This document shows, piece after piece, positions 33,994 to 41,826 of a stretch of 64,000 nt of DNA (positions within the stretch are counted from its first letter, which is position 1; every line of letters begins with the position of its first letter). Position numbers and translations under genes: made by a program. The DNA is from Acidimicrobiaceae bacterium. Its GTDB lineage: Bacteria; Actinomycetota; Acidimicrobiia; Acidimicrobiales; RAAP-2. The notes beneath the pieces are model-generated. The model worked only from the letters and a program-made list of their open reading frames with translations, ran no database searches and was not told the DNA's origin. The stretch covers positions 41,592 to 105,591 of the forward strand of contig PKYQ01000028.1 in assembly GCA_003133685.1 (NCBI GenBank), read 5' to 3'.

Positions 33994-34809
33994 ATGAAGA
34001 TCGTAGTAACAGGTGGTACAGGTCTCGTTGGATCGCGACTCTTGAAGCGATTCGTAGAGGCCGGTGTTGATTGCCGTGGACTCGTGCGGCCGAGCAAGGA
34101 ACTTCCTGAAGGAGTTGCGTCTATCGAAGGGGATATTCTCAAACCTGACTCGTTGGCGGCAGCCGTTGAAGGCGTGTCGGCCATCATTCATCTCGCCGCA
34201 CTGTTCCGAACAGGTGATGAAGACCAAATATGGAAAGTGAATCTCGAAGGCACGCGCAACCTCATTGCCGCTGTCAAGGAACACGCTCCCGATGCTCGCT
34301 TTCTGATGGCAAGTACCTCCAATGTGTACGATCCGGACATTTCACATCCTGGGCGTGAAGACGACCACGTCTCTCCAACACTTGCGTATCCCGCAAGCAA
34401 GGTCGAAGCAGAGAACGAACTCCGCAAGAGCGGACTGAATTGGAGCATCCTGAGGCTCCCATTTGTCTATGGCGACAGAGACGGACACTTGGAATCAGTT
34501 CCAGAGATGCTAGCCAGTATGAAGTGGCACCCCGCACAAAAGCTAAGTGTGCTTCACCACGCAGACATAGCGACGGCTTTCGATCTTGCGCTGACTGGAG
34601 CCATGGACGGACGCATTGTCAATATCGCAGATGAGGCGCCACTCACCGTCTACGAAATTGCACAGATTGTCGGCTCCACTTACGAATCATCTGCGGAACC
34701 TCTTACCAATCCATGGAAGGGCCACATGGACGTGACGCTCGCACGGAGCCTCGGCTTCCAGCCAAAGCTGCCGACTATTTACCAGGCAATCCGCGAGGGG
34801 AAACTCTAA
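33994..34809 (+). CDS. NAD-dependent epimerase/dehydratase family protein
   Basis: The 271-residue extended SDR has TGGTGLVGSRL (about residues 6-16), the HLAA strand, and STSNVY with the catalytic Ser. The Tyr/Lys pair is in LAYPASKVEAE. It follows the MarR gene directly, so its reaction may act on the MarR ligand. The substrate is unknown. Confidence 0.82.
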   Translation: MKIVVTGGTGLVGSRLLKRFVEAGVDCRGLVRPSKELPEGVASIEGDILKPDSLAAAVEGVSAIIHLAALFRTGDEDQIWKVNLEGTRNLIAAVKEHAPDARFLMASTSNVYDPDISHPGREDDHVSPTLAYPASKVEAENELRKSGLNWSILRLPFVYGDRDGHLESVPEMLASMKWHPAQKLSVLHHADIATAFDLALTGAMDGRIVNIADEAPLTVYEIAQIVGSTYESSAEPLTNPWKGHMDVTLARSLGFQPKLPTIYQAIREGKL

Positions 34810-34877
34810 CAAGGGGACTGCTCAGACCTCCGGTAACAGCAGCCTTGATACTGATGCCGTCTCGGTTGCCGCGAAGG

Positions 34878-34930
34878 CAAAGTTCGAACTCGATCGGAGT
34901 GAGATTGTTCAGCGAACGCTGGCGGCGTTC
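34878..34930 (-). pseudogene. Scrap of an IS3/IS481-type transposase C-terminus
   Basis: On the minus strand the frame reads RRQRSLNNLTPIEFEL, close to the RRHSALGxxTPAEFE ending of integrase-core transposases. Upstream and downstream the frame has no further transposase motifs. It lies just inside the attachment repeat at 35008. Confidence 0.5.
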
Positions 34931-35007
34931 GTTTTTGTGGCCGTGCTCGGTGATTTTGTTCTCGTAGCAGTCATGAGGAGAACCTTGCGGGACGCTACTA
35001 AAACTTG

Positions 35008-35050
35008 GTGGAGGTACGGGGATTCGAACCCCGGACCCCTTGCATGCCAT
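35008..35050 (-). repeat. Attachment-site copy of the tRNA-Ala 3' end, 43 bp exact
   Basis: This is identical to 41455-41497, covering the 3' end through the anticodon arm of tRNA-Ala. It is in the same orientation, and the two copies lie 6447 bp apart. They bound the element that holds the integrase, so they are the direct repeats expected from integration into the tRNA gene. Confidence 0.92.
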
Positions 35051-35153
35051 CGGCTCGAGACCCGTTCGAGAGAGTTCGTGATGGTCCATTCCGACTTTGA
35101 TTGCTGGGCTTTCAATTCATCACCGTTCATCAAGTAGCGCTTGGATTCATTTC

Positions 35154-35180
35154 AACTGCTGAAGTTATTGCTGAAGTAAA
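35154..35180. promoter_or_regulatory. Tandem repeat, candidate integrase arm sites (left end)
   Basis: Two adjacent copies of (A)CTGCTGAAGT(T/A)A lie about 105 bp inside the left attachment repeat. A matching pair lies at 41363-41389, about 65 bp inside the right one. Paired repeats at both ends suit arm-type binding by the tyrosine integrase. Confidence 0.5.
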
Positions 35181-35205
35181 CCCCTTGTGCGACGTGCAAG
35201 GGGTT
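35179..35205. terminator. Hairpin with 9-bp stem
   Basis: AACCCCTTG and CAAGGGGTT pair perfectly around a 9-nt loop. It may be a terminator isolating the element from outer genes, but no T-run is present. Confidence 0.4.
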
Positions 35206-35584
35206 CACTGAAACTCCGCAATGAACCTCAATTGCCACAGAGGTATCACAACAATATTGCGGCAATTAAATGCTGTGCACGCCGGTTTCTCACCATCTCA
35301 GGAATAAATGCAATTTTCAAACTATCGCGATTCGATTCTTCATGGAATCACGCCTATTTGAAAGTCGCCTTGAAATCTGTATAATGGGCGTACTCGCGGT
35401 TCGAAAGAATTCCGAGTGGTGTTCAGTCGCGCGACTGATCGCCAACAAATGGAGGTATATCAACCACACGGACGGCGCACATTTATCGGGCTCCCACAGG
35501 CTTTGACCTTTGGTTCGCGATCCGTTTGCGTGATTGAAGAAGGTTCCATTTGGATGCCGCAGCCCGAATTTATTTTCTGAAGCG

Positions 35585-35618
35585 AAATGCCTCGTCATGT
35601 GAATGTGACGAGGCATTT
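35585..35618 (-). terminator. Terminator hairpin of the five-gene operon
   Basis: A perfect 13-bp stem (AAATGCCTCGTCA with its reverse) and an 8-nt loop stand 8 nt downstream of the last operon gene. The A/T-ended stem could terminate on either strand. Confidence 0.7.
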
Positions 35619-35625
35619 TCGTTGC

Positions 35626-36471
35626 CTAACGTTTTTGTTGTCGTTTGGTTGCGATGAATACTTTTCTCACAAGGGATGTCTGACTCGTACTGCGGATGTG
35701 TCCATTCGGATAGATGTTTAGGTACGCACTTTGACCCCTCAGTTGCCAAACTTCATGGGGAGCGAAGAGCCGAACCGAATCTGCGCTCGTCGTTAGATCC
35801 CAGTGCAATCCTTCAGGGAGCACTCTGCCTGCAACAGTCTGAACATCGGCTCCGTGATACTCGTGCCGATTCGCTCGCTTCCATTTTCTGCCCCCGTCAT
35901 CGGTGCGAAAGGAAGGGCGTCCGTAAGTCAATTCAAACCTTTCGACTTCAGCGACGTCGCTGAGATTCGTCCACTCTTCTTTGGTCTCAAATGAATGGAA
36001 CGGAAGGATTCTGGGATCGTTCTCTCCAGTGCACTCCACTTCAAGTGTCTGTTGCTTCAACTCTGAGAACGCCGAATCGATACCGGAGTGAGATCGAATG
36101 AGATGGTGTCCACCCTTGTATCGCACGAATGAGCTTAGGGGACGTATATTTCTTGCAGTCGCGTGTGACGACGGGTCGATTCGAACGTACGTCATGTTGA
36201 AGGTAAGTATGACAGCCGGAACACTATGGAGTTTTCTGTAAAGCGAGTATGCATCGAGTGGATCCAGTACCTCTATCGGCTTCGTGAACTGGAATCTATA
36301 ATGCTCTGATCTGAACTGGGCGAGTTCACAATTCTCGAGCACCGCACGTTTTCTGCAAGCATCAATTAATTCTTCGACATCGACGTTTGGACGTTCGGGA
36401 AGAACAATTATTGTCGCCGGACGAAGGACGCCTTCTGAGATTTGTGAAATTGTGCTTTTCCTCTTTGTCAT
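35626..36471 (-). CDS. Unknown protein, last gene of the island operon
   Basis: The 281-residue soluble protein is of unrecognised family. The N-terminus is basic (MTKRKSTIS), the middle mixed alpha/beta with VPAVILTFNMTYVRI, and the C-terminus again basic (IATKRQQKR). ATG 36471 overlaps the stop of the preceding gene by 4 nt and is chosen over the longer 36546 start. Coupled translation implies roughly equal amounts of the two products and perhaps a complex. There is no membrane segment or nuclease motif that I can identify. Confidence 0.65.
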   Translation of the reverse strand: MTKRKSTISQISEGVLRPATIIVLPERPNVDVEELIDACRKRAVLENCELAQFRSEHYRFQFTKPIEVLDPLDAYSLYRKLHSVPAVILTFNMTYVRIDPSSHATARNIRPLSSFVRYKGGHHLIRSHSGIDSAFSELKQQTLEVECTGENDPRILPFHSFETKEEWTNLSDVAEVERFELTYGRPSFRTDDGGRKWKRANRHEYHGADVQTVAGRVLPEGLHWDLTTSADSVRLFAPHEVWQLRGQSAYLNIYPNGHIRSTSQTSLVRKVFIATKRQQKR

Positions 36472-37388
36472 CGTCGCATTCGAAGAATGACGTTGGCTGG
36501 AATCTGCATCGACTCCATTTCTGTGCGAGACATTACGCGGATACATCGCATCAACAGATCGCGCAATCGCTCAGTTTCATCTCCGTCAATGAGGCTTGGC
36601 TTTTGATCTGACGTCAATTCTGAGGGAACGTTCAGTCCGTTCATGGCGAACCAATTTGTCAACCGGCCTATGACTTGAGTTTGCAAAAATTGGAACCAAG
36701 GTCGTCTAAGAGAAGTTGGAAGTCCATTTGCAGAGCCCTTGTCTTTCATCCATTGATCTAGTATTGGTTCGAGCGACTTAAACCGATCCTCACTCTTTAC
36801 TTTGCCCACGAAAAGCGATCGCCATTCATCGAATTCGACTCTTGTTAGAGTTGGCAGCAGGTAATCGCCATCTTCTTGCTCGGCATCGGAAAGTACTGCG
36901 GCTATGCCATCTCGCCACACATATTTCTTCTCGCTGCTGAAGTCGACTATGGAATTCCAAAGATCGTTCCTTACAAACGACAATCGAGTAGTCGGTTGTG
37001 CCGCGGTTTCCTCGATGGGAGAGAGGTTCTCATCGATGGTGATAATGAGTTCGGCGATAGGAGGAATGGCGCCGGGAAGTATTTGGAGAAGGCCGGGAAA
37101 TTGCTGTACGTAATCCTTGAAATTTGAGATTCCCCAGGCCTTCTCATCGAATTCTCCGTTGGTTTGAATCAGGAATCGATTCTTAAGCACACCTAGAGAC
37201 ATTTGAGTCCAATTTGCTCGACCACTTGACCGAGCTGCTTCGAAGGCGTCAAGAATCAAGCGCCTACCAACGGCATCGAACTGAGATAAATCGTTGGTGT
37301 CACTCACCCAATTGATTCTTGCATTTCTATGAAGTGAAGTTAAGTTCTCCTTCAAGCTGAAGAGTGTGTCGGGGATCCGACACCGCAT
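36468..37388 (-). CDS. OST-HTH/LOTUS-like domain protein
   Basis: A 306-residue protein has a region at about residues 40-108 (AWG-containing, ending in the FPGLLQIL segment) resembling the OST-HTH/LOTUS winged-helix pattern. That pattern includes a conserved Trp, LG..L, a short fD...WG and a hydrophobic end, and it is linked to RNA binding. The rest (about 140-290) is an uncharacterised mixed domain with KYVWRDGIAAV. The family call is by eye. It is coupled to the last gene and separated from the HEPN-like gene by 156 bp. The start has no good ribosome site. Confidence 0.55.
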   Translation of the reverse strand: MRCRIPDTLFSLKENLTSLHRNARINWVSDTNDLSQFDAVGRRLILDAFEAARSSGRANWTQMSLGVLKNRFLIQTNGEFDEKAWGISNFKDYVQQFPGLLQILPGAIPPIAELIITIDENLSPIEETAAQPTTRLSFVRNDLWNSIVDFSSEKKYVWRDGIAAVLSDAEQEDGDYLLPTLTRVEFDEWRSLFVGKVKSEDRFKSLEPILDQWMKDKGSANGLPTSLRRPWFQFLQTQVIGRLTNWFAMNGLNVPSELTSDQKPSLIDGDETERLRDLLMRCIRVMSRTEMESMQIPANVILRMRR

Positions 37389-37544
37389 TATGAGAGATAT
37401 TTTCGTTGGGGAACCCGGAATTTACTATTTTGGCACTTCTTTCAATTCGCACCGCTGTGAATCGGCCCGGTCTTCCGGAGACTCCCGAAATTGGAAATCT
37501 CATGTCGCCCGAATTGGTCGCAACGTCGCCGAACTTTCTCGCCG

Positions 37545-38288
37545 CTAGAATGCGATGCCAACAACGTCTTCAATAAACGCTGAGACTTTCGCGATCCCGG
37601 GGTGGTATTTCGTCGGATGTCCACAGCGGTTTCGTAGGTCGAGACCTTCTTGCATCGTTTGCCATTCTCCCTTGTCGAGAAGACCAAGTTCCCTGAATGC
37701 GAGAAGTTGAGTGACGTCCTTTACGGCGCTGAAGTCGTTAATGGTCTTAATGGGTTTCGTTTTTTGGTCATGCTTTGCTATTGCCGCATTGAGTAATGTC
37801 AATCCGCCATTAACTGCCTTCTCTTGGATGTGGCGGATTGCCCCGGTCCATAAAAAGACGACTGCGGCTCGTCGAGCGTCCACCTCAAAACAAATAAGTG
37901 ATTCTCGGATGTAATCTTTCACATCAGGATCCGCGATTTTCGAAAGAAGATCCGAGAGTGTATTGACGCTATTCACGATCTCGGGCTGTGACAACTCAAG
38001 ACCCAGGAGTTTTGTAGTGTACGAAACGCCAGAGGTTGTCAGCGACCAATTGAAGGACCGTCCCGATTTTGAAGCGGAGACGAGTTCGCCAGCGGAAGAC
38101 AGAACATCCGCAACATTGAATTTCTTGGCGTTAGGAAATCTGGCTGAAATCAACTGAATCTTAAGTTCGGAGGCCGTTGTCGTTGGGGTGCCATTCAAAA
38201 CATTGAATCGCATTGCCGCAAGGCAGACGTTCCTTCTCGAACTCTGGCGAACTGGAGCGAGAAACTCCAAGAGCGTTGTTTCGGCCAC
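37545..38288 (-). CDS. HEPN-type putative RNase with N-terminal winged-helix-like domain
   Basis: The 247-residue protein has two parts. Residues about 20-95 resemble the winged-helix-like domain in the two preceding gene products. Residues about 105-247 are all-helical, with a central DARRAAVVFLWTGAIRHI helix and a C-terminal RNRCGH (Arg219 to His224), matching the Rx4-6H motif of HEPN ribonucleases. HEPN nucleases act as toxins or effectors in many defence and toxin systems. The gene is 9 nt downstream of the previous one. I do not recognise a named family, and catalytic activity is inferred only from the motif. Confidence 0.6.
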   Translation of the reverse strand: MAETTLLEFLAPVRQSSRRNVCLAAMRFNVLNGTPTTTASELKIQLISARFPNAKKFNVADVLSSAGELVSASKSGRSFNWSLTTSGVSYTTKLLGLELSQPEIVNSVNTLSDLLSKIADPDVKDYIRESLICFEVDARRAAVVFLWTGAIRHIQEKAVNGGLTLLNAAIAKHDQKTKPIKTINDFSAVKDVTQLLAFRELGLLDKGEWQTMQEGLDLRNRCGHPTKYHPGIAKVSAFIEDVVGIAF

Positions 38289-38297
38289 GAGGAATTA

Positions 38298-38891
38298 CTA
38301 TGCCTTCTCGTTTTTAATGATCATCTCATGCTCGACGTGATTCTCTCCAGCCACGACAACCCGAATGTCTGAACTTGAGTGACTATCAAGCCAGCCTTTG
38401 CTCCCTGCCTGTTGGATTGTGTTCACAAGATTTGAGGGCACGGGCCAGCCCGCGTACTTAAAGATCGTATAGACCTGATCGACCGTCACTGGCTTAGGGT
38501 TCTTCGTGTTCTTGGATAGCCAATAAACAGCGATGAGGCATTTCTCAAACGCGGACTTAAGTTTCTTGCCTTCAAGAAATTCCTTAAATGGGGGCTTACC
38601 CCCGCTTACAAGATCCAGATCCTTCACGACGGTAAAAGACGATTTTGATTTCGATGGCGCCTTTTTTCCGTTCGCCGTCTTCTTCATCGGGCGTTGCGGC
38701 TTTGCAGCAATCGGAGCCTTCTGTGTCTTGAACGCCTGAGTTTCTGAAGACCGCTCGGAGGGGTCTGGCACATTCTCGAACGCTCCGATAAGCGCATCCA
38801 GCGCCCGTAGTTGCACATTCTCGGATGAAAACCTCTCGACTGCCTTCGCTATATCGGGCATGCGTCCTAGCAGCGAATCAAAGTCTTCCAT
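38298..38891 (-). CDS. Unknown protein: helix, basic linker, winged-helix-like domain
   Basis: The 197-residue protein has an N-terminal helical segment (1-42), a long Lys/Ala/Pro/Ser-rich disordered linker (45-90) and a C-terminal domain (about 103-190). The C-terminal domain carries CLIAVYWLSKNTKNPKPVT, then NLVNTIQQAGSKGWLD, a typical helix-turn-wing spacing. GGAGAA lies 6 nt before ATG 38891, so the longer form from 38906 is less likely. It is similar in outline to the neighbouring products, which suggests they bind each other. Confidence 0.6.
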   Translation of the reverse strand: MEDFDSLLGRMPDIAKAVERFSSENVQLRALDALIGAFENVPDPSERSSETQAFKTQKAPIAAKPQRPMKKTANGKKAPSKSKSSFTVVKDLDLVSGGKPPFKEFLEGKKLKSAFEKCLIAVYWLSKNTKNPKPVTVDQVYTIFKYAGWPVPSNLVNTIQQAGSKGWLDSHSSSDIRVVVAGENHVEHEMIIKNEKA

Positions 38892-38951
38892 TGTTAGTTC
38901 TCCCATCTAGTCGTCACGTTTCTTCCTAACTTTCCCACGCGTCAGTGGAAC

Positions 38952-39413
38952 CTACCCACCCAACAACGTCCGTACGTATTCATCGCCCTTTGACGAAAGT
39001 CTGAATCTCTTTCCAACCTTGAACACCCTCTTTGCCTTGACTGCGTTCGCATTCGATTGTGAAGCATTCGCCAATTTGATTCCTTGATCGACTAGCAACT
39101 TGTTTGCCTCTACGGTGGAAAAAGTGTTGTCGGTCGATGATTGTTGTACAAACCATGATGCGACCAGTAATTGGTCACCGCCCGAAACTGAAGACGGCAA
39201 ACCAAGTAACGCTTCGGGGAATTCAGTATCCTGTTCGATGATTCCGCCAGACTGAACCTTGAGAGAAAAGCCTGAGTTGCGCGTCGTGGCGCTTGTCCCT
39301 AGCTTGTCAATCAGCGTGTCGACGGCTTGGCGAAAAGTCTCTACATACTCTTGACTCCCCTGGATCTCCAGTTCCCCTTCCGTAATTGAGACTCGAATTC
39401 GGGTTTCAACCAT
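38952..39413 (-). CDS. Unknown protein, first gene of the island operon
   Basis: A 153-residue protein starts with a short beta domain (RIRVSITEGELEIQGSQEYVETF, about 4-26, seen in parts) and ends with a winged-helix-like domain (79-152: DQLLVASWFVQQ, then RFRLSSKGDEYVRTLL). AAGGAG precedes ATG 39413. Proteins with this beta start and wing end are seen in many uncharacterised clusters, but I know no assigned function. As first gene it may be the sensor or scaffold. Confidence 0.6.
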   Translation of the reverse strand: MVETRIRVSITEGELEIQGSQEYVETFRQAVDTLIDKLGTSATTRNSGFSLKVQSGGIIEQDTEFPEALLGLPSSVSGGDQLLVASWFVQQSSTDNTFSTVEANKLLVDQGIKLANASQSNANAVKAKRVFKVGKRFRLSSKGDEYVRTLLGG

Positions 39414-39776
39414 GTTTAACTCCTTCTTGAAACTCACACTAGGCTACCTCCAGTATTATATATGCAGAGAGTCATTCGTGCACTATGTTCGCACATTTCA
39501 TGCCTTGCAGAGTTTCGATAAGTCTATAATCGCCGGACGACGAGGCTCGCAGTATTTATGCAGCGCTATTTATAGCAGTTTATCAGGTTCGATAGGGTGC
39601 CAAGTACGTATCCTCATTGCTTAATCATAAATTCATTATCCCATTTTAACCTGGACAGGAGTCGCTTTCGAGTCCCCTTGCCCGCCAACGAGGGGGTATA
39701 CAAATTGAACTTGTTCGACGCATAGTAAGGTTCATCCTCATTTTGCATTTGAGTCTCCTCGTGAAGGCAAAACCAA
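39414..39776. other. Operon promoter region, A+T-rich
   Basis: This region contains TATAAT on the minus strand at 39455-39460, about 42 nt before the first operon gene. No credible small gene occurs to its right. An A+T-rich tract extends to about 39620. Confidence 0.45.
39455..39460 (-). promoter_or_regulatory. -10 box of the island operon
   Basis: A consensus TATAAT on the minus strand lies upstream of ATG 39413 with room for a leader and the AAGGAG ribosome site. No clear -35 box is seen. Confidence 0.5.
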
Positions 39777-39824
39777 GTGCCCGAGGACGACGTGCGCGAA
39801 GCGCCAAGTCGTCCGATCGGGCAC
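39777..39824. repeat. 30-bp repeat copy 2, forming a hairpin
   Basis: The first 30 nt match 30918-30947 with one change. Here the left arm GTGCCCGAGGACGAC pairs with a right arm ending at 39824, giving 15 bp with a 2-nt bulge and a 16-nt loop. It lies between the operon promoter and the excisionase gene and may insulate or regulate them. Confidence 0.65.
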
Positions 39825-39966
39825 CCTGAGTGATTCTCATAATCGTTGAAAAATAGAGGCATCCAAAAATACTTGGAAATCTCCTCAAAAGATTTGTTCG
39901 AAAAGGCCATTCTCGAGTGGCTCCTTATATAGAGGGCGAAGACATCGCTCCTCTGGAAGGAGCAAC

Positions 39967-40203
39967 ATGAAACTGCCCATTGATGCGGACAAATCCTCGA
40001 TGTCGCAATTCGGGTATCCAATGCTGGTGACTGTCGAAGAGGCTGCGGTGCTGTTGTGCATTGGTCGGACGACAGCGTACGAACTCGTGATGAGCGGCAA
40101 TCTCAAATCGGTCAAGGTCGGTCGACGTCGTCTCGTAGTCCGTGAAGGTATTCGAGATTACGTTGGCGAACTCCTGCGAACTCAAAACACATCCGCGCTC
40201 TAA
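39967..40203 (+). CDS. Excisionase-like HTH (MerR/AlpA-type) protein
   Basis: The 78-residue protein has the excise-family HTH: LVTVEEAAVLLCIGRTTAYELVMSG, then LKSVKVGRRRLVVREGIRDYV, seen in parts. GGAAGGAG lies 5 nt before ATG 39967. It overlaps the convergent integrase gene by 4 nt at their ends, the usual neighbourhood of a recombination directionality factor. It would favour excision of the element. Confidence 0.85.
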   Translation: MKLPIDADKSSMSQFGYPMLVTVEEAAVLLCIGRTTAYELVMSGNLKSVKVGRRRLVVREGIRDYVGELLRTQNTSAL

Positions 40204-41345
40204 TCGTCGCTCCACAGCAACGTCCCCATTGCCTGAGCAGCTTCTTGTCGATCGGGATCGAGGAGGTGCCCGTAAACATCCGCAGTCATACGAATGGACG
40301 AATGACCCAACACTTGACTCACGACTTGAATTTTCACACCTTGGGCGAGCATCAAACTTGCTGCTGAGTGGCGTAATTCATGAGGATGCCAATCGCCAAG
40401 GCCAGCGGCGCGACAGACCTTCTGAAAATCTCGGTACAGATTTCTTGGGTCAATGGGTGTTCCGATTGAGGAAGTGAAGACGTACCCTGAGTCGATCCAG
40501 GCTGTCCCTAACTGCTTCTTTTGTCCTATTTGGCGAGCTTCATGTTCGTGAAGTGTCTTTAGCATCGGTCCTGGCAGATTCACCGCTCGCCGGCTCAGTG
40601 AAGTCTTTGTGTCCGTTGTGACGAGTCGAGAACCTTCACGTTTGAGTTGTCGAGAGACCCTCAGAATTCCGGAAGTTCGATCGAAGTCGCTCCACTGCAA
40701 GCCGAGCGCTTCGCCTCGCCGAAGACCCGTCGACAACATGAGGGCGTAGAGTGCCTCGTTGCGGTGTCCTTGGAGCGTCTCCAGGAGGTGTCGCGCCTGC
40801 TCGGGCGAGAGCGTTCGACCTTCGTGGCGAATCATTTTGGGTGACCTGGAGAGCGTGGCGACGTTTCGATGGACGAGTTCCCAGCGGATCGCCTGGTCGA
40901 GGCACTGGGCGAGCACGGCTCGAATCCGTCGAACAGTGGAGGGGGAAAGTCCGCTGTCCGTTTTAAGAGAGAGGAGTTTGTCGACGTCGCTGACGGTCAA
41001 TTCGACGAGTTTCTTCCTCCCAAGGATTGGAAGGATGTGCATCCGCACCACCGTCTGATAGTTGCTAAATGTGCTCGGCGCAATTTGGTGGCGCATGACG
41101 TCGTCGAACCATCGCTCGAAGAGTTCGGCTACGTTGACGCCATTTTCCTTGACAAGCTGACCGTCGTCGATGCTCCTGCGTAGTTCCTTGAGCTGCTTCA
41201 CGACCTCAGGCCGCTTTTTCGACGACACGTACTTTCGCAATGGTTTGCCCGAAGCGTCGTAGCCGACGTGCGCAACGCCAATCCACAGACCATCGGACGT
41301 GCGTTGATAGATGGAGCCCTCATGATTTGATCGGCGCGGTGTCAT
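40200..41345 (-). CDS. Phage-type tyrosine integrase
   Basis: This 381-residue recombinase has an N-terminal arm-binding part (GSIYQRTSDGLWIGVAHVG), a SAM-like core-binding domain, and the catalytic set: Arg in GLRRGEALGL, HELRHS (His/Arg), GHSS and the nucleophile Tyr in TADVYGHL. All appear intact. Its start faces the tRNA-Ala gene with 110 bp between, as expected for an integrase that uses that tRNA as its target. Confidence 0.92.
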   Translation of the reverse strand: MTPRRSNHEGSIYQRTSDGLWIGVAHVGYDASGKPLRKYVSSKKRPEVVKQLKELRRSIDDGQLVKENGVNVAELFERWFDDVMRHQIAPSTFSNYQTVVRMHILPILGRKKLVELTVSDVDKLLSLKTDSGLSPSTVRRIRAVLAQCLDQAIRWELVHRNVATLSRSPKMIRHEGRTLSPEQARHLLETLQGHRNEALYALMLSTGLRRGEALGLQWSDFDRTSGILRVSRQLKREGSRLVTTDTKTSLSRRAVNLPGPMLKTLHEHEARQIGQKKQLGTAWIDSGYVFTSSIGTPIDPRNLYRDFQKVCRAAGLGDWHPHELRHSAASLMLAQGVKIQVVSQVLGHSSIRMTADVYGHLLDPDRQEAAQAMGTLLWSDD

Positions 41346-41362
41346 CAGATTCCCCTCAGAAG

Positions 41363-41389
41363 AACTGCTGAAGTAACTGTTGAAGCAAC
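41363..41389. promoter_or_regulatory. Tandem repeat, candidate integrase arm sites (right end)
   Basis: AACTGCTGAAGTAA is followed at once by CTGTTGAAGCAAC, matching the pair at 35154-35180. It lies between the integrase start and the tRNA-derived attachment site. Confidence 0.5.
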
Positions 41390-41454
41390 GGTCGCGGTCC
41401 GCGAAGAAGAATCTAAAGAAACTCGAAAAGCCTTATGAAATAAGGCGCAAATTT

Positions 41455-41497
41455 GTGGAGGTACGGGGATTCGAACCCCGGACCCCTTGCATGCCAT
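41455..41497 (-). repeat. Attachment site within tRNA-Ala, 43 bp
   Basis: The right-hand direct repeat is identical to 35008-35050. It lies in the 3' half of the tRNA gene, so the intact tRNA is kept after integration. Confidence 0.92.
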
Positions 41498-41528
41498 GCA
41501 AGTGCTCTACCAGCTGAGCTATACCCCC
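41456..41528 (-). tRNA. tRNA-Ala (anticodon GGC)
   Basis: The 73-nt cloverleaf has a 7-bp acceptor with the G3-U70 pair that defines alanine tRNAs. Its anticodon stem CTTGC/GCAAG encloses loop ATGGCAT with GGC at 34-36, and the T-arm is GGTTCGAATCC-like. The D-arm region reads TAGCTCAGCTGGTAGAGC. The 3' CCA is not encoded. It is the target of two element insertions to its left. Confidence 0.97.
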
Positions 41529-41610
41529 AAAGGAATAACGATGTTACCAGTTCAGGACTGAAGTGCAGAAATCTGAATAATCGCTGCGCGACACAAACAA
41601 GTTGGCGCGT

Positions 41611-41826
41611 TTACGACGCGACGTCGACGAGGACAACCTGAGACGAAGGTCGCGGCACCTCCTCGCCGAATTCGACCAACGCCGCGATGTAGAGCTCGAT
41701 GGCGTCGTGAATGTTGGTGGTCACCTCTTCGACCGTCGCACCAACCGATACGCACCCGGGAAGATCAGGAACGTATGCGGAGTAATTCGAACCTGGATCC
41801 TCAATGACGACGGCGTACGTGCTCAT
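41611..41826 (-). CDS. HicB-type antitoxin, partner of a broken hicA
   Basis: The 71-residue protein has the HicB core YAVVIEDPGSNYSAYVPDLPG, then GCVSVGATVEEVTTNIHDAIELYI, seen in parts. The short C-terminus lacks a clear DNA-binding extension. ATG 41826 overlaps the end of the hicA frame (ATGA). Since its hicA has a nonsense codon, it may survive as an orphan antitoxin for the paralogue at 43338-43747. Confidence 0.82.
   Translation of the reverse strand: MSTYAVVIEDPGSNYSAYVPDLPGCVSVGATVEEVTTNIHDAIELYIAALVEFGEEVPRPSSQVVLVDVAS

Larger units (their letters stand above)
35051..35584. other. Element left end, no gene recognised
   Basis: This holds candidate integrase arm sites and a hairpin (listed separately), then A+T-rich sequence with a TATAAT near 35380. 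No open frame here has protein-like features. Confidence 0.45.

Noticed and set aside
35008..35080. Second tRNA-Ala gene at 35008
   Set aside because: Only the 3' part matches; the D-arm and 5' acceptor are absent.
34775..35089. Minus-strand frames over the 35008 attachment copy
   Set aside because: They translate tRNA-derived sequence; only the transposase-like scrap inside is kept.
40200..41528. Phage genome
   Set aside because: Only integrase and excisionase are phage-like; no capsid, tail, terminase or lysis genes occur.
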